Source of the DNA: Spirogloea muscicola
Lineage: Eukaryota > Streptophyta > Zygnematophyceae > Spirogloeales > Spirogloeaceae
DNA: 18,110 nucleotides
Direction: 5' to 3'
Assembly: GCA_009602725.1 (NCBI GenBank)
Contig: WELB01000110.1
Span: 86,603 to 104,712 of the forward strand
Positions within the stretch are counted from its first letter, which is position 1, and the number at the start of each line of letters is the position of its first letter. The notes beneath the pieces were generated by a model. The model was given only the letters and a program-made list of their open reading frames with translations. It made no database searches and had not been told where the DNA came from. This document shows, one piece after another, positions 1 through 10,560 of the stretch. Both the position numbers and the translations under genes were made by a program.

Positions 1-90
1 CCGCCGGGGCGGCGCTCGGTCCGCAGCTCGCCGTGGCTGCCTGGTTCGCTTGGAAGAGCCCCCCGCTGGTTGCCCGTCCGAGCGGCGGCC

Positions 91-1141
91 ATGGCGCTGG
101 CGGCGCGGGCCGCCCTGCGGGGCGCCGCCCGCTCCCTCTTCCGAGCGGTGAGCCCTCGGCGCCGCAGCTCCGCGGCGCAGCTCCCGAGCTCCGCCGTGAC
201 GCTGGCCATGGCGAGCTCGACGAGCGGCGAGCTGCGCTGCGTGCACTCCGGCGCCGCCTCTGACGTCGCCGCGCTGCTGGCCGATCGTCCTCCGCAGGCA
301 GAGCCGCACGCCGCCGGCGCAGCGGCCGCCGCGCCGCGGTCGGCGCCGTGGTCGCTGGCCAGGGGCCTCGCCGCAGCACGGCGGAGCTTCAGGTAGGAGA
401 AGCTGGCACGACGCTGCCGCTTGTCTCGCCATCGCTGCCGCTGCCTCAAGGCGAATCCTCAGGCTTTGAGCAGAGCTGGATCCTGATCACTCGCCATGCC
501 GCATGTGCAGTAACAAGGCCGCCGGCAGCGACATCATCGGCATCGACCTGGGCACCACCAACTCGTGCGTCGCCGTCATGGAGCTCAAGGTGCGCTGCAG
601 AGGCGAGCTGGCCTCTCGAGCTGCTCTCTGCCTGCGGCGTGCCGTGTGTCGGCTGCCGAATTGCTGGCTGTCAAGCTCCGGAGACGGAGGTCACGACAAC
701 CGCAGGCGGCCGCCAGCCCGAGGAGGCGCGGCGAGCTGAGCCGTGCGCTCTGGCCTGGTCCTGCAGGCGCCGCGGGTAATCGAGAATGCGGAGGGCGCGC
801 GCACGACGCCATCGGTGGTGGCGTTCAGCGCCAAGGGCGAGCTGCTGGTCGGGACACCAGCCAAGCGGCAGGCGGTCACCAACCCGCAGAACACCATCTT
901 TGGGACCAAGCGGCTCATCGGGCGAAAGTTCGACGACCCGCTCACGCAGAAGGAGATGAAGATGGTGCCGTACAAGATCATCCGCGGCCCCAACGGCGAC
1001 GCCTGGGTGGAGGCTGGCGGCCGCCAGCTCTCGCCCTCCCAGGTCGGCGGCTTCGTGGTCGCCAAGATGAAGGAGACGGCGGAGGCCTTCCTGGGCCGGC
1101 CTGTGGGCCGCGCCGTCATCACCGTCCCGGCGTACTTCAAT

Positions 1142-1181
<40 letters not shown>

Positions 1182-3814
1182 GCGGCCTCGAGGTCGCGCG
1201 CATCATCAACGAGCCCACGGCTGCGGCACTGTCGTATGGCATGGATAAGAAGGAGGGCCTGGTTGCCGTCTTTGACCTTGGTGGCGGCACATTCGACATC
1301 TCCGTCCTTGAGATTTCCAGCGGCGTCTTCGAGGTGAAGCTCACCACTTCCATAGATGCTTCGTCTGACATAGATATTTCTGGGTCCTTTGTTCTGCATT
1401 CGGGTTTTGTAGAGTTCTTTGTGATGCTAAGCTTGCTTCTTTCATGATCTGACGGGCTGTCATGGAGGAGTTTGTAGAGTTAGAGGATTTGATGCTTTGG
1501 CATGGTAGGAGGTAACCTTTACCCGCTGGGAAAAATGTGCTCCTGCGCGAGTTATCTGACGCATTGCCGTGTGATTGCCGACCTGGGCCGTACAGGTGAA
1601 GGCAACGAATGGTGATACCTTCCTGGGTGGTGAGGACTTTGACAATGCGCTGCTGCAGTACCTGGTGGACGAGTTCAAGCGCAGCGAGGGCATCGACCTG
1701 ACGCAGGACCGGCTGGCGCTGCAACGGCTGCGTGAGGCGGCGGAGCGCGCCAAGATCGAGCTGTCGAGCACGCCGCAGACGGAGATCAACCTGCCGTTCA
1801 TCACTGCAGACGCGAGCGGCGCCAAGCACCTGCAGATGTCCATCACGCGCAGCAAATTCGAGTCACTCGTGTCGCACCTGCTTGAGCGTGTGCGTGAGCC
1901 TTGCAAGGCCTGCCTCAAGGACGCTGGCCTCTCTCCCAAGGATGTCGATGAGGTACTGCTGGTTGGCGGCATGACCCGCATGCCGCGTGTTCAGGTGAGG
2001 TTTCTGCCCGCCCAACTGACAAACCCAAATCTTCCTGCTCATCTAAACGAATTAGGTTCATTGATTCAATGGACGAGGAAGCTCGTTCATTACTGTACCT
2101 TTGATTTGGCAAGTGTTGTGCTCAGCGTAAAGCTCAGCGCTTCACATGTCAGGCGTGCTGATTGTCTGCTCTTTGCTTGTTTCCATCTTGACATGTCACT
2201 CAGGGCCTTGTTTACTGACCGGCGCCCTCAGTTGACTGCAGGAGATAGTGAATGAGCTGTTTGGCAAGGAGCCGTCCAAGGGCGTGAACCCCGACGAGGT
2301 GGTGGCGATGGGCGCCGCGATCCAGGGCGGCGTGCTCAAGGGCGACGTCAAGGACCTGCTGCTGCTGGATGTCACGCCGCTCTCGCTCGGCATCGAGACG
2401 CTGGGCGGTGTCTTCACCCGCCTCATCAATCGCAACACCACCATCCCCACCAAGAAGAGCCAAGTCTTCTCCACCGCCGCTGATGGCCAGACCCAGGTGC
2501 AACCTCAGGGCTTCAAGGCTTGGGGCCAGTGCTGACGTGCTTTGCAACAGGTCCCGGTAGTCTTTATCTAGCAACGACCAGCTCGATGACCCTGCATGAG
2601 GAGGATGCAGTGAGATAGTGCAGCAGCCACATGCTGACTGAGGTGATCCCATTTCATCTGGCAGGTAGGCATCAAGGTCCTTCAGGGTGAGCGCGAGATG
2701 GCGGCCGACAACAAGCTGCTGGGGCAGTTTGACCTTGTCGGCATCCCGCCAAGTCCACGCGGCGTGCCACAGATTGAGGTGACCTTTGACATTGATGCCA
2801 ATGGCATCGTGAACGTGTCAGCCCAGGACAAGGCCACTCAGCGGGAGCAGGCCATCACAATACAGGTCCATCCCGCTTCCCTCTCCTTACAAGTGCGGTC
2901 ATTTGCTACTGCATGGAAGTGCTCGGACCTTATGGCAGCATGTACAGGTAAACAGCTTTCTCTGATACCTCGTTTAAGGTAAAACCGCCCTGTCTTAGTC
3001 GATGTCATCTGTTGTACCATTACAGTCCTCTGGTGGCCTTTCGGAGTCGGAGATTCAAAACATGGTCAAGGATGCGGAGTTGTTTGCTGCCAAGGACAAG
3101 GAGAGGAAAGCTCTGATTGAGGCGAAGAACGACGCAGATACGACTCTGTATTCAGTGGAGAAGAGTCTCAATGAGCACAAGGCCAAGCTTCCACCGGTGA
3201 GTAACAACTCATTATGTCAATTTCGGAGGAGCTGGTATTGGGTCCTGTTTTGATGAGGTAGTGGCCTGCGCTAGTCCTCTCTCTTGATTCGGTGCATCCT
3301 GACTTGCCATACGCTTGACTTTTCCGCACACGATTTGACTACTCTGCAAACGACTGGGGCAGCTGAAGATTACTTAGACATGGACGCCTATTCCATCAGC
3401 TTTTGCACAAGTCTACTACGACATACTGTGTGGTCCTAGTATCAAGAGCTCCACGTGCATATTTGGCACGTTTGCCTCCAGTATACAACGTGAAACGGAG
3501 GAGTTTTGCTAACACCAAGCAAGTTTCTGATTGCTTGTTTTCAACATTATTGTTTGCAGGATGTGGTGAGCACTATTGAGGCAGCTTTGGCAGATCTTAG
3601 GAAGGCTACGGAGAGTGACAACGTGGACAACATAAGGTCAACACTGAGTGCTGCCCAGCAGGCGTCATTGAAGATAGGGGAGTCCTTAGCAAGGCAGGCG
3701 CCACCAAGCAGTGGCGCAACGGGAGGTCCCAGTGACGGCGGGCCTAGCGGTGGCGACAAGACGGTTGATGCTGAGTATGAGGACGTGTCCTCCAATAAGG
3801 ACAAGAACAAGTAA
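91..3814 (+). CDS. mtHSP70: Mitochondrial HSP70 chaperone (DnaK family), complete, multi-exon
   Basis: ATP-driven matrix chaperone that pulls imported precursors through the TIM23/PAM channel and folds them. Proposed exons: 91-147, 298-392, 511-589, 767-1333, 1596-1994, 2242-2496, 2665-2865, 3026-3196 and 3560-3814 (TAA stop). All introns are GT-AG, frame is kept throughout, and the product is 692 aa, normal for the family. The Arg/Ala-rich start ([19 protein letters not shown]) looks like a matrix presequence, and ARRSFSNKAAG precedes the nucleotide-binding domain. Visible motifs are [10 protein letters not shown] (about 61-70), [30 protein letters not shown] (about 246-254), [10 protein letters not shown], the linker [13 protein letters not shown] (about 435-447), and substrate-domain motifs [15 protein letters not shown] and VNVSAQDK. 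The C-terminus TVDAEYEDV is the mitochondrial type, not the cytosolic EEVD or ER HDEL type. The 150-nt intron 148-297 is the least certain: it is in frame and open, so retention would add 50 aa. The ATG at 91 has good context (GCCATGG). The family call is firm. Confidence 0.96.
148..297 (+). other. Probable in-frame optional intron in the HSP70 presequence
   Basis: The segment begins with a strong donor (GTGAGC) after codon 19 and ends at TCCTCCGCAG. It is 150 nt long and has no stop in the HSP70 frame, so it could be spliced out or retained without a frameshift. Its translation contains several Asp/Glu residues (for example SSTSGELRC and DVAALLADR), which is unusual inside a mitochondrial presequence; removing it gives a more typical Arg/Ala-rich leader. 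I therefore favour splicing. Confidence 0.55.
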
Positions 3815-4663
3815 ATTGTCTGGACCGTCTTGCAGATTGATTCAGCTGATATTCTTGTTAGAAATACTGTAGTTCCTCGCGGTCTCAGGCAGTCCATCAG
3901 ATTCGAATTGGCAACGCTCTTGCAGATGGGCCACTTAGACATGCTGGGCTGCCATTTTGGCAGCTGGCAGTGAGGTTCACAGCTTGCAATTGTTCTGTGG
4001 GGTTGCCATGCCACAGCTGATGTTGTGCAGCATAATCTGGCATTGCCGGTCCTTGCAATATGGGAATCTCAGCCCACGGGTGTACTGTGTACAGTGCAGA
4101 GTAGCAGCAGAGCTCTTGCTGATACAAGCACTCAACCCTTCTGTTTCACTTCCTCAAGACTACAGAGAAAACGTCATGGTCGACTGATTAGACTGTGGCA
4201 TGTAGCCCAAGTCTGCCAGGAAGGTACATGCAGCAGGGGATGCAGAGCGTACACTATCTTGCTTAAGCAAAAATGTGGATGGTGTAGGAGCTCTCTTGGC
4301 CCTAAACACAGGGCTTGCTTGTACAGCCTGCAATTTGCATGCTCCAGTGTTTGACCAGCTTAGCTGAAGGTCTGTCTGCAATGAGCATGCTCCAGTGCTT
4401 GACCAGTTCATGGCGTGTGCTCCACCAGGCTGATGAGCCCTAAGTAGACACAGACTGAGCCGCCAAGGAGCGTTTTGTACTCGACCATTGCACTTCTCTT
4501 GTAGGCAATCGTTACAAGAGAGCAACACCGCAAGAAGCTGACAGTCGAGGACGCACCTCTCAAAACTGTGCAATAAGGTCGAGCAAGATACTAAACAGCA
4601 GGCTTTCTATCTCAGATTTTGCTGGCACAGCAGGACACAGGAGGGCCCCCGTTACAGACAGAA
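3815..4663. other. Convergent spacer holding two 3' ends
   Basis: This lies between the HSP70 stop and the receptor stop, so it should hold both 3' UTRs. No open frame here shows recognisable protein similarity. On the minus strand TGTAA motifs occur at 4652-4656 and 4512-4516, possible poly(A) upstream signals for the receptor if this lineage uses that signal. No equally clear signal was found for HSP70. A 48-nt-period repeat lies at 4328-4406. Confidence 0.6.
4328..4406. repeat. Two-copy direct repeat, 48-nt period
   Basis: Two 31-nt copies begin with CTGCAAT and end with TTGACCAG, at 4328-4358 and 4376-4406. They share the core GCATGCTCCAGTG and differ at three positions by eye. The unit lies in non-coding sequence between convergent genes. 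It looks like a local duplication. Confidence 0.7.
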
Positions 4664-7600
4664 TCAGTGCAAGCTTGCCAGTACAGTCCTCATGCTATCC
4701 AGAGACACCGGCTTTGCGATGACAGCGTCCATGCCTAGGGCTAGGCAGCGCTCCTTGGTAGCCCTGTCTGTGCATGCGGTCAATGCCACCAGCAGGGGCC
4801 TACGCGTTTGTGCAATGCTCTCCTTGTCCCTCAGCTTGGGATATCTTTCCAGTATTCTTCGAGCTACTTCAAAGCCGTCCATTTCGGGCATGACAAGGTC
4901 AAGCATAATCACCTGCATTACAGACAAAATTTGATCAGACATGCACAACTCAATCAAGTCTGTGAACATGACTGGAAGCTGGCTCTCAGTTGACTCCAAG
5001 CCACAACAATTACGGACTACAGCAGGTGATATTAGCAGGCTGCAAAAATTCCTATCTCAGGGAAATCTTACATTGAAGGCGTGGCCTGGTACAAGAGCGG
5101 CGAGGCACTCTCTGCCGGTGTTTACTGTGGTGACCTCACAGCCCAGCCGACATAGCAGCCCGCGGGTGACCATGCGATTTAGACTGGCAAAGGAGATCAT
5201 CAGAGTCATGTAAAAATGAGTCATGTGAGTAGTAGCTTATGTAAAAGGTGAAGCAGCCAATGAAGTCAATGGCAGTGTGCCCTGACTCCCATTTTGCAGG
5301 CGCACCTGCTGGGGCAATGCATTAGATGCTGGAAGCACCTAGTAGAACATGGATCATGGTGTACACTGCGGGCTTGCACTCTCTTCCTGCAAGCTGTAAA
5401 TTAACAATTGTGTAGCTATAACATCTACTGAATTATCAAGAAAGAACTAGTCACCTGTTGTCATCTACCACCAGGGCTTTGAGGCCAGTACCAGCCAGCT
5501 TCGTTGGGCAAGGGGGCTCTGCAAAAGCCACAGCGAGATCCTCCTGGCTTGGGAGGCCCAACTTGACTATGAATGTAACAGTGGCGCCCTTCCCAACTCC
5601 AGCGCTCTCCAGCCAAATGTGGCCTTCCATTAAGCTGACAAATCTGCACATACAGGAGACTTTTCACTTGTGAGCTGCCTGCCACAATTGCCACCAGACA
5701 TGTACAAAGTTCTTGTCTATGTCAACAACACTAAGAGTCAGGTAGATGTGCATAACCTGTCAAGCAGGTCAGGCATGTCAAGCAGCATGTGACCAGCAGT
5801 CACATGGTGAATGCTAGTCAGTTACTTGCGATTCACATGTGTTGGCGTGTGTTTGAAAGAGCTCTATTATGAGCGGCTGCTCGATGCAAGAGAGTAGAAC
5901 ACACCGCTTGCAGATTGCAAGGCCTAATCCAGATCCACCAAAGGTTCTTGAGCCTCCTGCATCAGTCTGCACAAACTTGTTGAACAGTAGTGGCATTTCG
6001 GTCGGGCTGATGCCCAGACCTGTGTCTCTGACCTGCCATGCAAACAACTCTCATCAGTAGTAGTCATTTAGCATCGCATTCAGGAACCTCTGTGCACATC
6101 TGTGTTGCTTGAAAGAGAGGTATAAACAATAAACACTAATTGAATAGGCAGAACCCTTTAAGCCAAGTAAGAACTGCACAAGAATCACTCAGAAGAGCAA
6201 ATATCATAGCAACAATGAATGATGAGGTGGCTCAGATATATATATATACCTGCACTCTAATGTATGCATGGTGGTCACCAGGTAAAGGCCTGAACTCTGG
6301 GCACCAGGGATCTCGAACCCAGTGCAGTTGTTCAAGGGAGACAGACACAGACACTGAGCCTTCCTGTGTGAATTTGACTGCATTGCCCACCACATTTAGA
6401 GCTGTCTGCAGCAGCCGTTTACTATCCCCAACGACATACTTCGGCACGTCTGAGTTGACCTTGACAGTGACAGTGAGCCTCTTGACAGAGGCAATTGGCT
6501 TCACCAAGTTAATCACCTGAAGAACAGCATTGACCACTCATCATTCAACAGAAGTTGCAGAAGGTGCTTGCCCTCAACCTTGAGTTATGCACTGATTGCT
6601 ATCTTAGGTCTTAGCACACTTCTTGAGATCATGAAATGTAGCACATGCTGCCAGTGTCAAGGAACAACAGCTCAAGATGCAATAATCTGACTTTCTGCGG
6701 AGCAGGACAATCTTTCTATATATACCTCATCAAACAGCTCCTGCAATCTGAAGGCCTGGCGATCAAGCTCAAGGGAGCCATCCTCAAGCCGAGAAAGATC
6801 AAGGACATCATTTATGAGTGTGGCTAAAAGGTTACTGCTCCGAAGTACCGTTTCCACAATGGACCTTTGTTCTGATGTCAACTCAGTCTCCTGCGCAGAC
6901 CTATCTGAAAATAAATTAGCAATTGTTGAACACGAAGTTGTGCATCTCTTGCAACAACGGGGTATCCTCATCTACTGTGATGGAATATGGTACTAACTGG
7001 CAATAGAAGTCAGTCACTTGGGTCACCATGCTAAGTCAAGCACCAGTATTACAAGTGCAACATTGACGGTGCTTCTTTGAGCTTGTTCACCAATCCCAAC
7101 AGAACAAGGTCTCAGTAATATTGACATTACATTTACTGACCTGAAGCAATGAGGAAAGGGCAATAACAGCGTGCATTGGTGTCCTCATCTCATGATTCAT
7201 CACTGCGAGAAAGTCATTGCGAGCCCTGATTGCGGTCTCTGCTTCCCTCCTTGCCATGTCTAGAGCAACATTCTGCTCCATGAGCAGGTCCCGAGCCCGT
7301 AAGGACTCCTCCAAGATAGCCGCATGCGAGAGCGCCACAGCCACCTATTGAAGGAGCAGAAGCACGTCAATCACCTTCGTTGGCGCAATTGGAGTGAAGT
7401 AAAGGTCACTGACAAGATGTAATGGGGCGCCATCATCAGCCAAAGTGGCACATGCACATGCAGCAACAAGGTGCAGAAGCTGGTATTAAAGTGAATGCTC
7501 TGCTGGATATAAAAAATGTGCACATTGCGCAAGAAAAAGGGTACTCTAAGTTTGCACCTGATCTGCAACGACCTCAACCATCTCAAGCTCATGTACATGC

Positions 7601-9516
7601 CATCGCCGCGCACTGTCTGAAGGCAGCATCAGCACCAACAGGGCATAAGAGCGAGTTGTGCTGTCAGGCCAGTCTCCTGTGTGGAAGTTGTTCAAGTGCA
7701 GCAGGGGCACTCTGACTGCAACCACATCTCCAGTCATGTATTTGCTTGATCGCGGTCGGGCAAGGGCCACTGGGCTGTTGGGAGATATGACCACAGCTCG
7801 ATTGCTGCTGAAGACTTGCTTGATCGTTGGGTGCTGCAGTTGATTGTTATAGGACCACTGCTTGTCAGAATCAAATACTGGTAGGAAGGGAGGACTGACC
7901 ACCAGACTGAAGGGGTCTGAACCCAAACCCTAAACCCAAATTCTAATCCTACTATGCTGAAGGACGACACACGAGCATTCACTTTTGTCCCGTTGTTGCC
8001 ATTATTACATGTTCACCACCAGGATGATGATGTGCCTGCCTAGAGCATAAGTGTTGACTGCTTATAGCACAGCCTTGGACCTGCCTCTACCAACCTGTAT
8101 TGGAACGGTGACAGGCATGGGATTCTGGGACCGCAAAGTGTGACAAAGCGTAAGCTCCTGTGCAGTAGATCGAGGCATCCACAAGGAGCACTCCTCCAAG
8201 GAGAGCGTCTTGCCCAGCTCCACCAGCGTGGTATTCAGGATGGTGTGCCGATCCAGAGTTGATCGTATCTCGTGCGTCAGCATGCGAACATGCCGCCCAG
8301 TCTCTTCTTGCGTGCGGATGAGGCCCATCTCTCGGTCCAGCTCTGCAGCCTGCAGGAAAGCAAGAAAGGAAATGTTGGACAAAACCCCAAGCACAAGGTG
8401 GGAATGTGGCACAAGTCACCACGTAGAAAGGCTGGTGGAATATGCTTCCTTGAATGTCACTCATGTGATTATTGATGAACATGTCTTGTCTGCTGAAAAT
8501 TTGCTGATATTCAACTAGTGATGTACGCCACACTCATCATAGGGTCTAGGGATGACACCACCCATGCAAAGCCCAAGCAGGCCCCCTATGTAGGGCATAT
8601 CGAAGCCCGTAACAAGGGTCACTAAGCGACATAATGCAAAGCTTGACCAGCCTGAGCAGCCCCTCTCCACAAGAGTAAGGCTGGTCTGAGCACCTTGTTC
8701 TTGAGGAAGAGCTCACGAGTTTTGACTGAGAGAAGGTCAGGGATGATGTGCACAAGCATGAGTGCTGTAGCACAGGACACCACGGCAGTCAACACCTGTT
8801 TGCATGTATGCAAGAGATATTATTCATTGCTGCAGCCTGTTATGCAACAACTTTACAAGCTAATCTTCTTTGCTCAGATATGAGAACTCAAATGCAAGGG
8901 CCACAATATATTCAACCAGGGGATGGTGAAAATGCTGATGTGGGAATGTTAACATGCTAAGAGCTATGACTCAAGCACCTTTGACAGTTGTACAATGGAA
9001 ACAAAGGGGATCACAAAAAACTCCTCAGCTATATGATCAGCGGGTAATCCAGAATTGCTGGAGGGCTTTTCAGGATCAAAGAGGCCATGCCTGATTCACT
9101 GAGCCTTTACCTGCAATCCCTACCTAAGGGTGTCCACTTGTTCATTTCTGCAACAACTCACAAGAGCCAGCAAAGCATTGACCTTCACCTTTGCCTTTCC
9201 TTGACCTCAAAACTATTGCTGTCTACTGGTGCAGAGGAGAATGCACCTTAGCAAGAGTCATGACGATTGCCACAGTTTCGTCGTAGCCATTGAAGGTCCA
9301 GAGGTTGATAAGGTGAGTGGCTCCGCACAGGACAATAAACGCTCCAAATTGGACGAGCACCCATCGGTAAGGAAACACCGCAGACTTCTTCACGAAGTAG
9401 ATGAGCTCCAGGGGGATGGAGAAGTAGGCAATAGCGATGAAGAAGTCCGAGACATACTGGTAACGAGCAAGCAGGTCGTCGCCGAAGTGCATGCAGTCGC
9501 AGTCCAAGGACACCAT
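4664..9516 (-). CDS. ETR1-like: ETR1-type ethylene receptor, hybrid histidine kinase, complete
   Basis: ER-membrane receptor that binds ethylene through a copper cofactor and, in plants, controls CTR1/EIN2 signalling. Exons on the minus strand: 9516-9247, 8795-8694, 8349-8095, 7833-7558, 7344-7141, 6890-6726, 6516-6250, 6032-5905, 5643-5455, 5183-5072 and 4912-4664. The joined frame gives 738 aa, the length of Arabidopsis ETR1. The ethylene-binding domain has Cys6 and Cys8 near the N-terminus, [19 protein letters not shown], and [13 protein letters not shown] with the copper ligands Cys64 and His68. A GAF domain follows (about 157-305; [15 protein letters not shown] just before it). The kinase has the H-box [10 protein letters not shown] (His352), N-box NVVGNAVKF (465-473), G1 RDTGLGI (515-521) and G2 [13 protein letters not shown] (544-556). 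The receiver has VVDDN (614-618), phospho-acceptor Asp661 in [12 protein letters not shown], Thr701 and Lys723. All catalytic boxes are intact, so this is a subfamily I receptor able in principle to run a full His-Asp relay. The start is the ATG matching the known N-terminal length. Confidence 0.97.
6890..6911 (-). other. Tandem splice acceptors at receptor intron 5
   Basis: Intron 5 ends with two AG acceptors 14 nt apart on the minus strand: TTTATTTTCAG (ending at 6905) and then TCTGCGCAG (ending at 6891). Only the downstream one keeps frame, giving LLQ followed by ETELTSEQ, as in ETR1. The upstream one has the better pyrimidine tract but shifts frame and meets a TGA after eight codons. Confidence 0.75.
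7922..7940 (+). repeat. Short plant-telomere-like (telo-box) motif
   Basis: The stretch CCCAAACCCTAAACCCAAA contains one perfect AAACCCTAAA flanked by two degenerate units with A in place of T. It lies in intron 3 of the receptor gene. AAACCCTAA is the Arabidopsis-type telomere unit and is known as the telo-box in plant promoters. Here it is too short to be a true interstitial telomere array. Confidence 0.6.
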
Positions 9517-10006
9517 TGCTAGGTAGGCAAATCTGCATGCCTCGAATCCCTGGAGCAGCGACAGTCTTACGGGAGGCCTCTCATCTAGGAGTGTGCTACC
9601 TCAGCGGAGGCCCCCAAGGCCGGGCCTGGAATGCGGCCCACTGATGCTTCGGCGTTGCTCACCAATGCACTAATGGCCGTCCAGTGCAGAGACCATGTCT
9701 GATGCGACCGTCCCCGTGCTCAAGCCGCCATGGCCATTGTTGTGCTTGCATGCTCGCCACATCAGGGCAGCCCGGCGGAGCTCTGTTGCTTATACGAAAT
9801 TCATAGGCTCTGCTGTCGCGCTTCTGAAGAAGACGCAAGCTTGGCCGGATGGACCGAGCTGTCCTTCCTACCACGCTGCATCCATCCCAGCGAGGCTGAG
9901 AAGCACGTCTCGCTTAGCGACGGCAGATAGGTCGGGCCGACAGGCGGGCCCCGGCAGCCGGAATCCGCCAGCAGGATGTCGCAGTCCGACGAGGCCGCGA
10001 GTCTGG

Positions 10007-10045
<39 letters not shown>

Positions 10046-10478
10046 AGTAGGGGCGGCGGGTAATCTTCCACCGCCGGGGTTGGGGGGCGTGCCGCGTCTG
10101 GCCGCGGCGGGCCGGGTATTGCGGGAACCATCATGGGGCGGCGAGACGGCGTTCCACGCAGACGGGCGGGCTTGTTGGGAATCCGATGTACCGAGCCACG
10201 GATCCGTGGTCGTCAAGGGCTGTGAGATCTGCGCCCGCGCGGATTTCACCAACCCGCGGGAGGCCTTTCTCCCGACGGGCGGAGCTGGGGTGGCTGGCGA
10301 GGGAGAGTCCCACGTCTTCAGAAGAGCACCACGGCAGGACAAGCTAACGGCCGGTCGTCTCGGCTGCAGACACTACTCATTCTCAGTGGCGTGCCGTCCC
10401 AACCTCCGAAAACTGATTTCCCCCGGTAGTACCTTCTTCGCGTCCCGGCGGCCAGCCGCGGGGTGGTGATGGGGAGAT
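9517..10478. promoter_or_regulatory. GC-rich region upstream of the receptor
   Basis: This is the upstream flank of the receptor gene and also lies upstream of a possible plus-strand exon at 10479, so it may be a two-way promoter with 5' UTR. It becomes very GC-rich from about 9900 and holds a (GGC)13 tract at 10007-10045. Open frames on both strands here are low-complexity Ala/Pro/Gly/Arg readings of GC-rich DNA, and I do not take them as genes. I could not identify a TATA box. Confidence 0.5.
10007..10045. repeat. (GGC)13 trinucleotide microsatellite
   Basis: Thirteen uninterrupted GGC units, followed after a short break (AGTAG) by GGGCGGCGGG. The tract lies about 490 nt upstream of the receptor ATG. 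If transcribed with the receptor it would read (GCC)n in the 5' UTR. Confidence 0.9.
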
Positions 10479-10560
10479 ATGGCCGCCCGCACACGCATTC
10501 CTCGCCCCGCGGCGCCGGCGTCTATCGTAGCTGCCGCCGCGGCCGCCGCCGCGGCCGACA
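10479..10560 (+). CDS. Possible orphan first exon with transit-peptide-like sequence
   Basis: ATG at 10479 in good context (ATATATGGCC) opens 27 codons that read MAARTRIPRPAAPASIV followed by a nine-Ala run and Asp, then a strong phase-2 donor (GACAG|GTAAGC) at 10561. The composition (Ser/Ala/Arg-rich, no acidic residue until the end) fits an organelle-targeting leader. I could not join it in frame to a convincing second exon. It could belong to the candidate gene at 11320, to the DUF2358 gene at 13 kb across a long intron, or be chance reading of GC-rich DNA. No function is assigned. Confidence 0.25.

Noticed and set aside
671-1399. Long minus-strand open frames opposite the HSP70 exon
   Set aside because: They mirror GC-rich codon usage of the real plus-strand exon; the plus strand carries unmistakable HSP70 motifs.
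6302-6332. tRNA B-box-like GGGTTCGAGATCC on the minus strand
   Set aside because: It lies inside receptor exon 7 and is read as HWVRDPW; no A-box or tRNA fold was seen nearby.
9868-10134. Poly-Pro/poly-Ala open frames over the (GGC) tract
   Set aside because: Low-complexity readings of a microsatellite in several frames; no conserved sequence.
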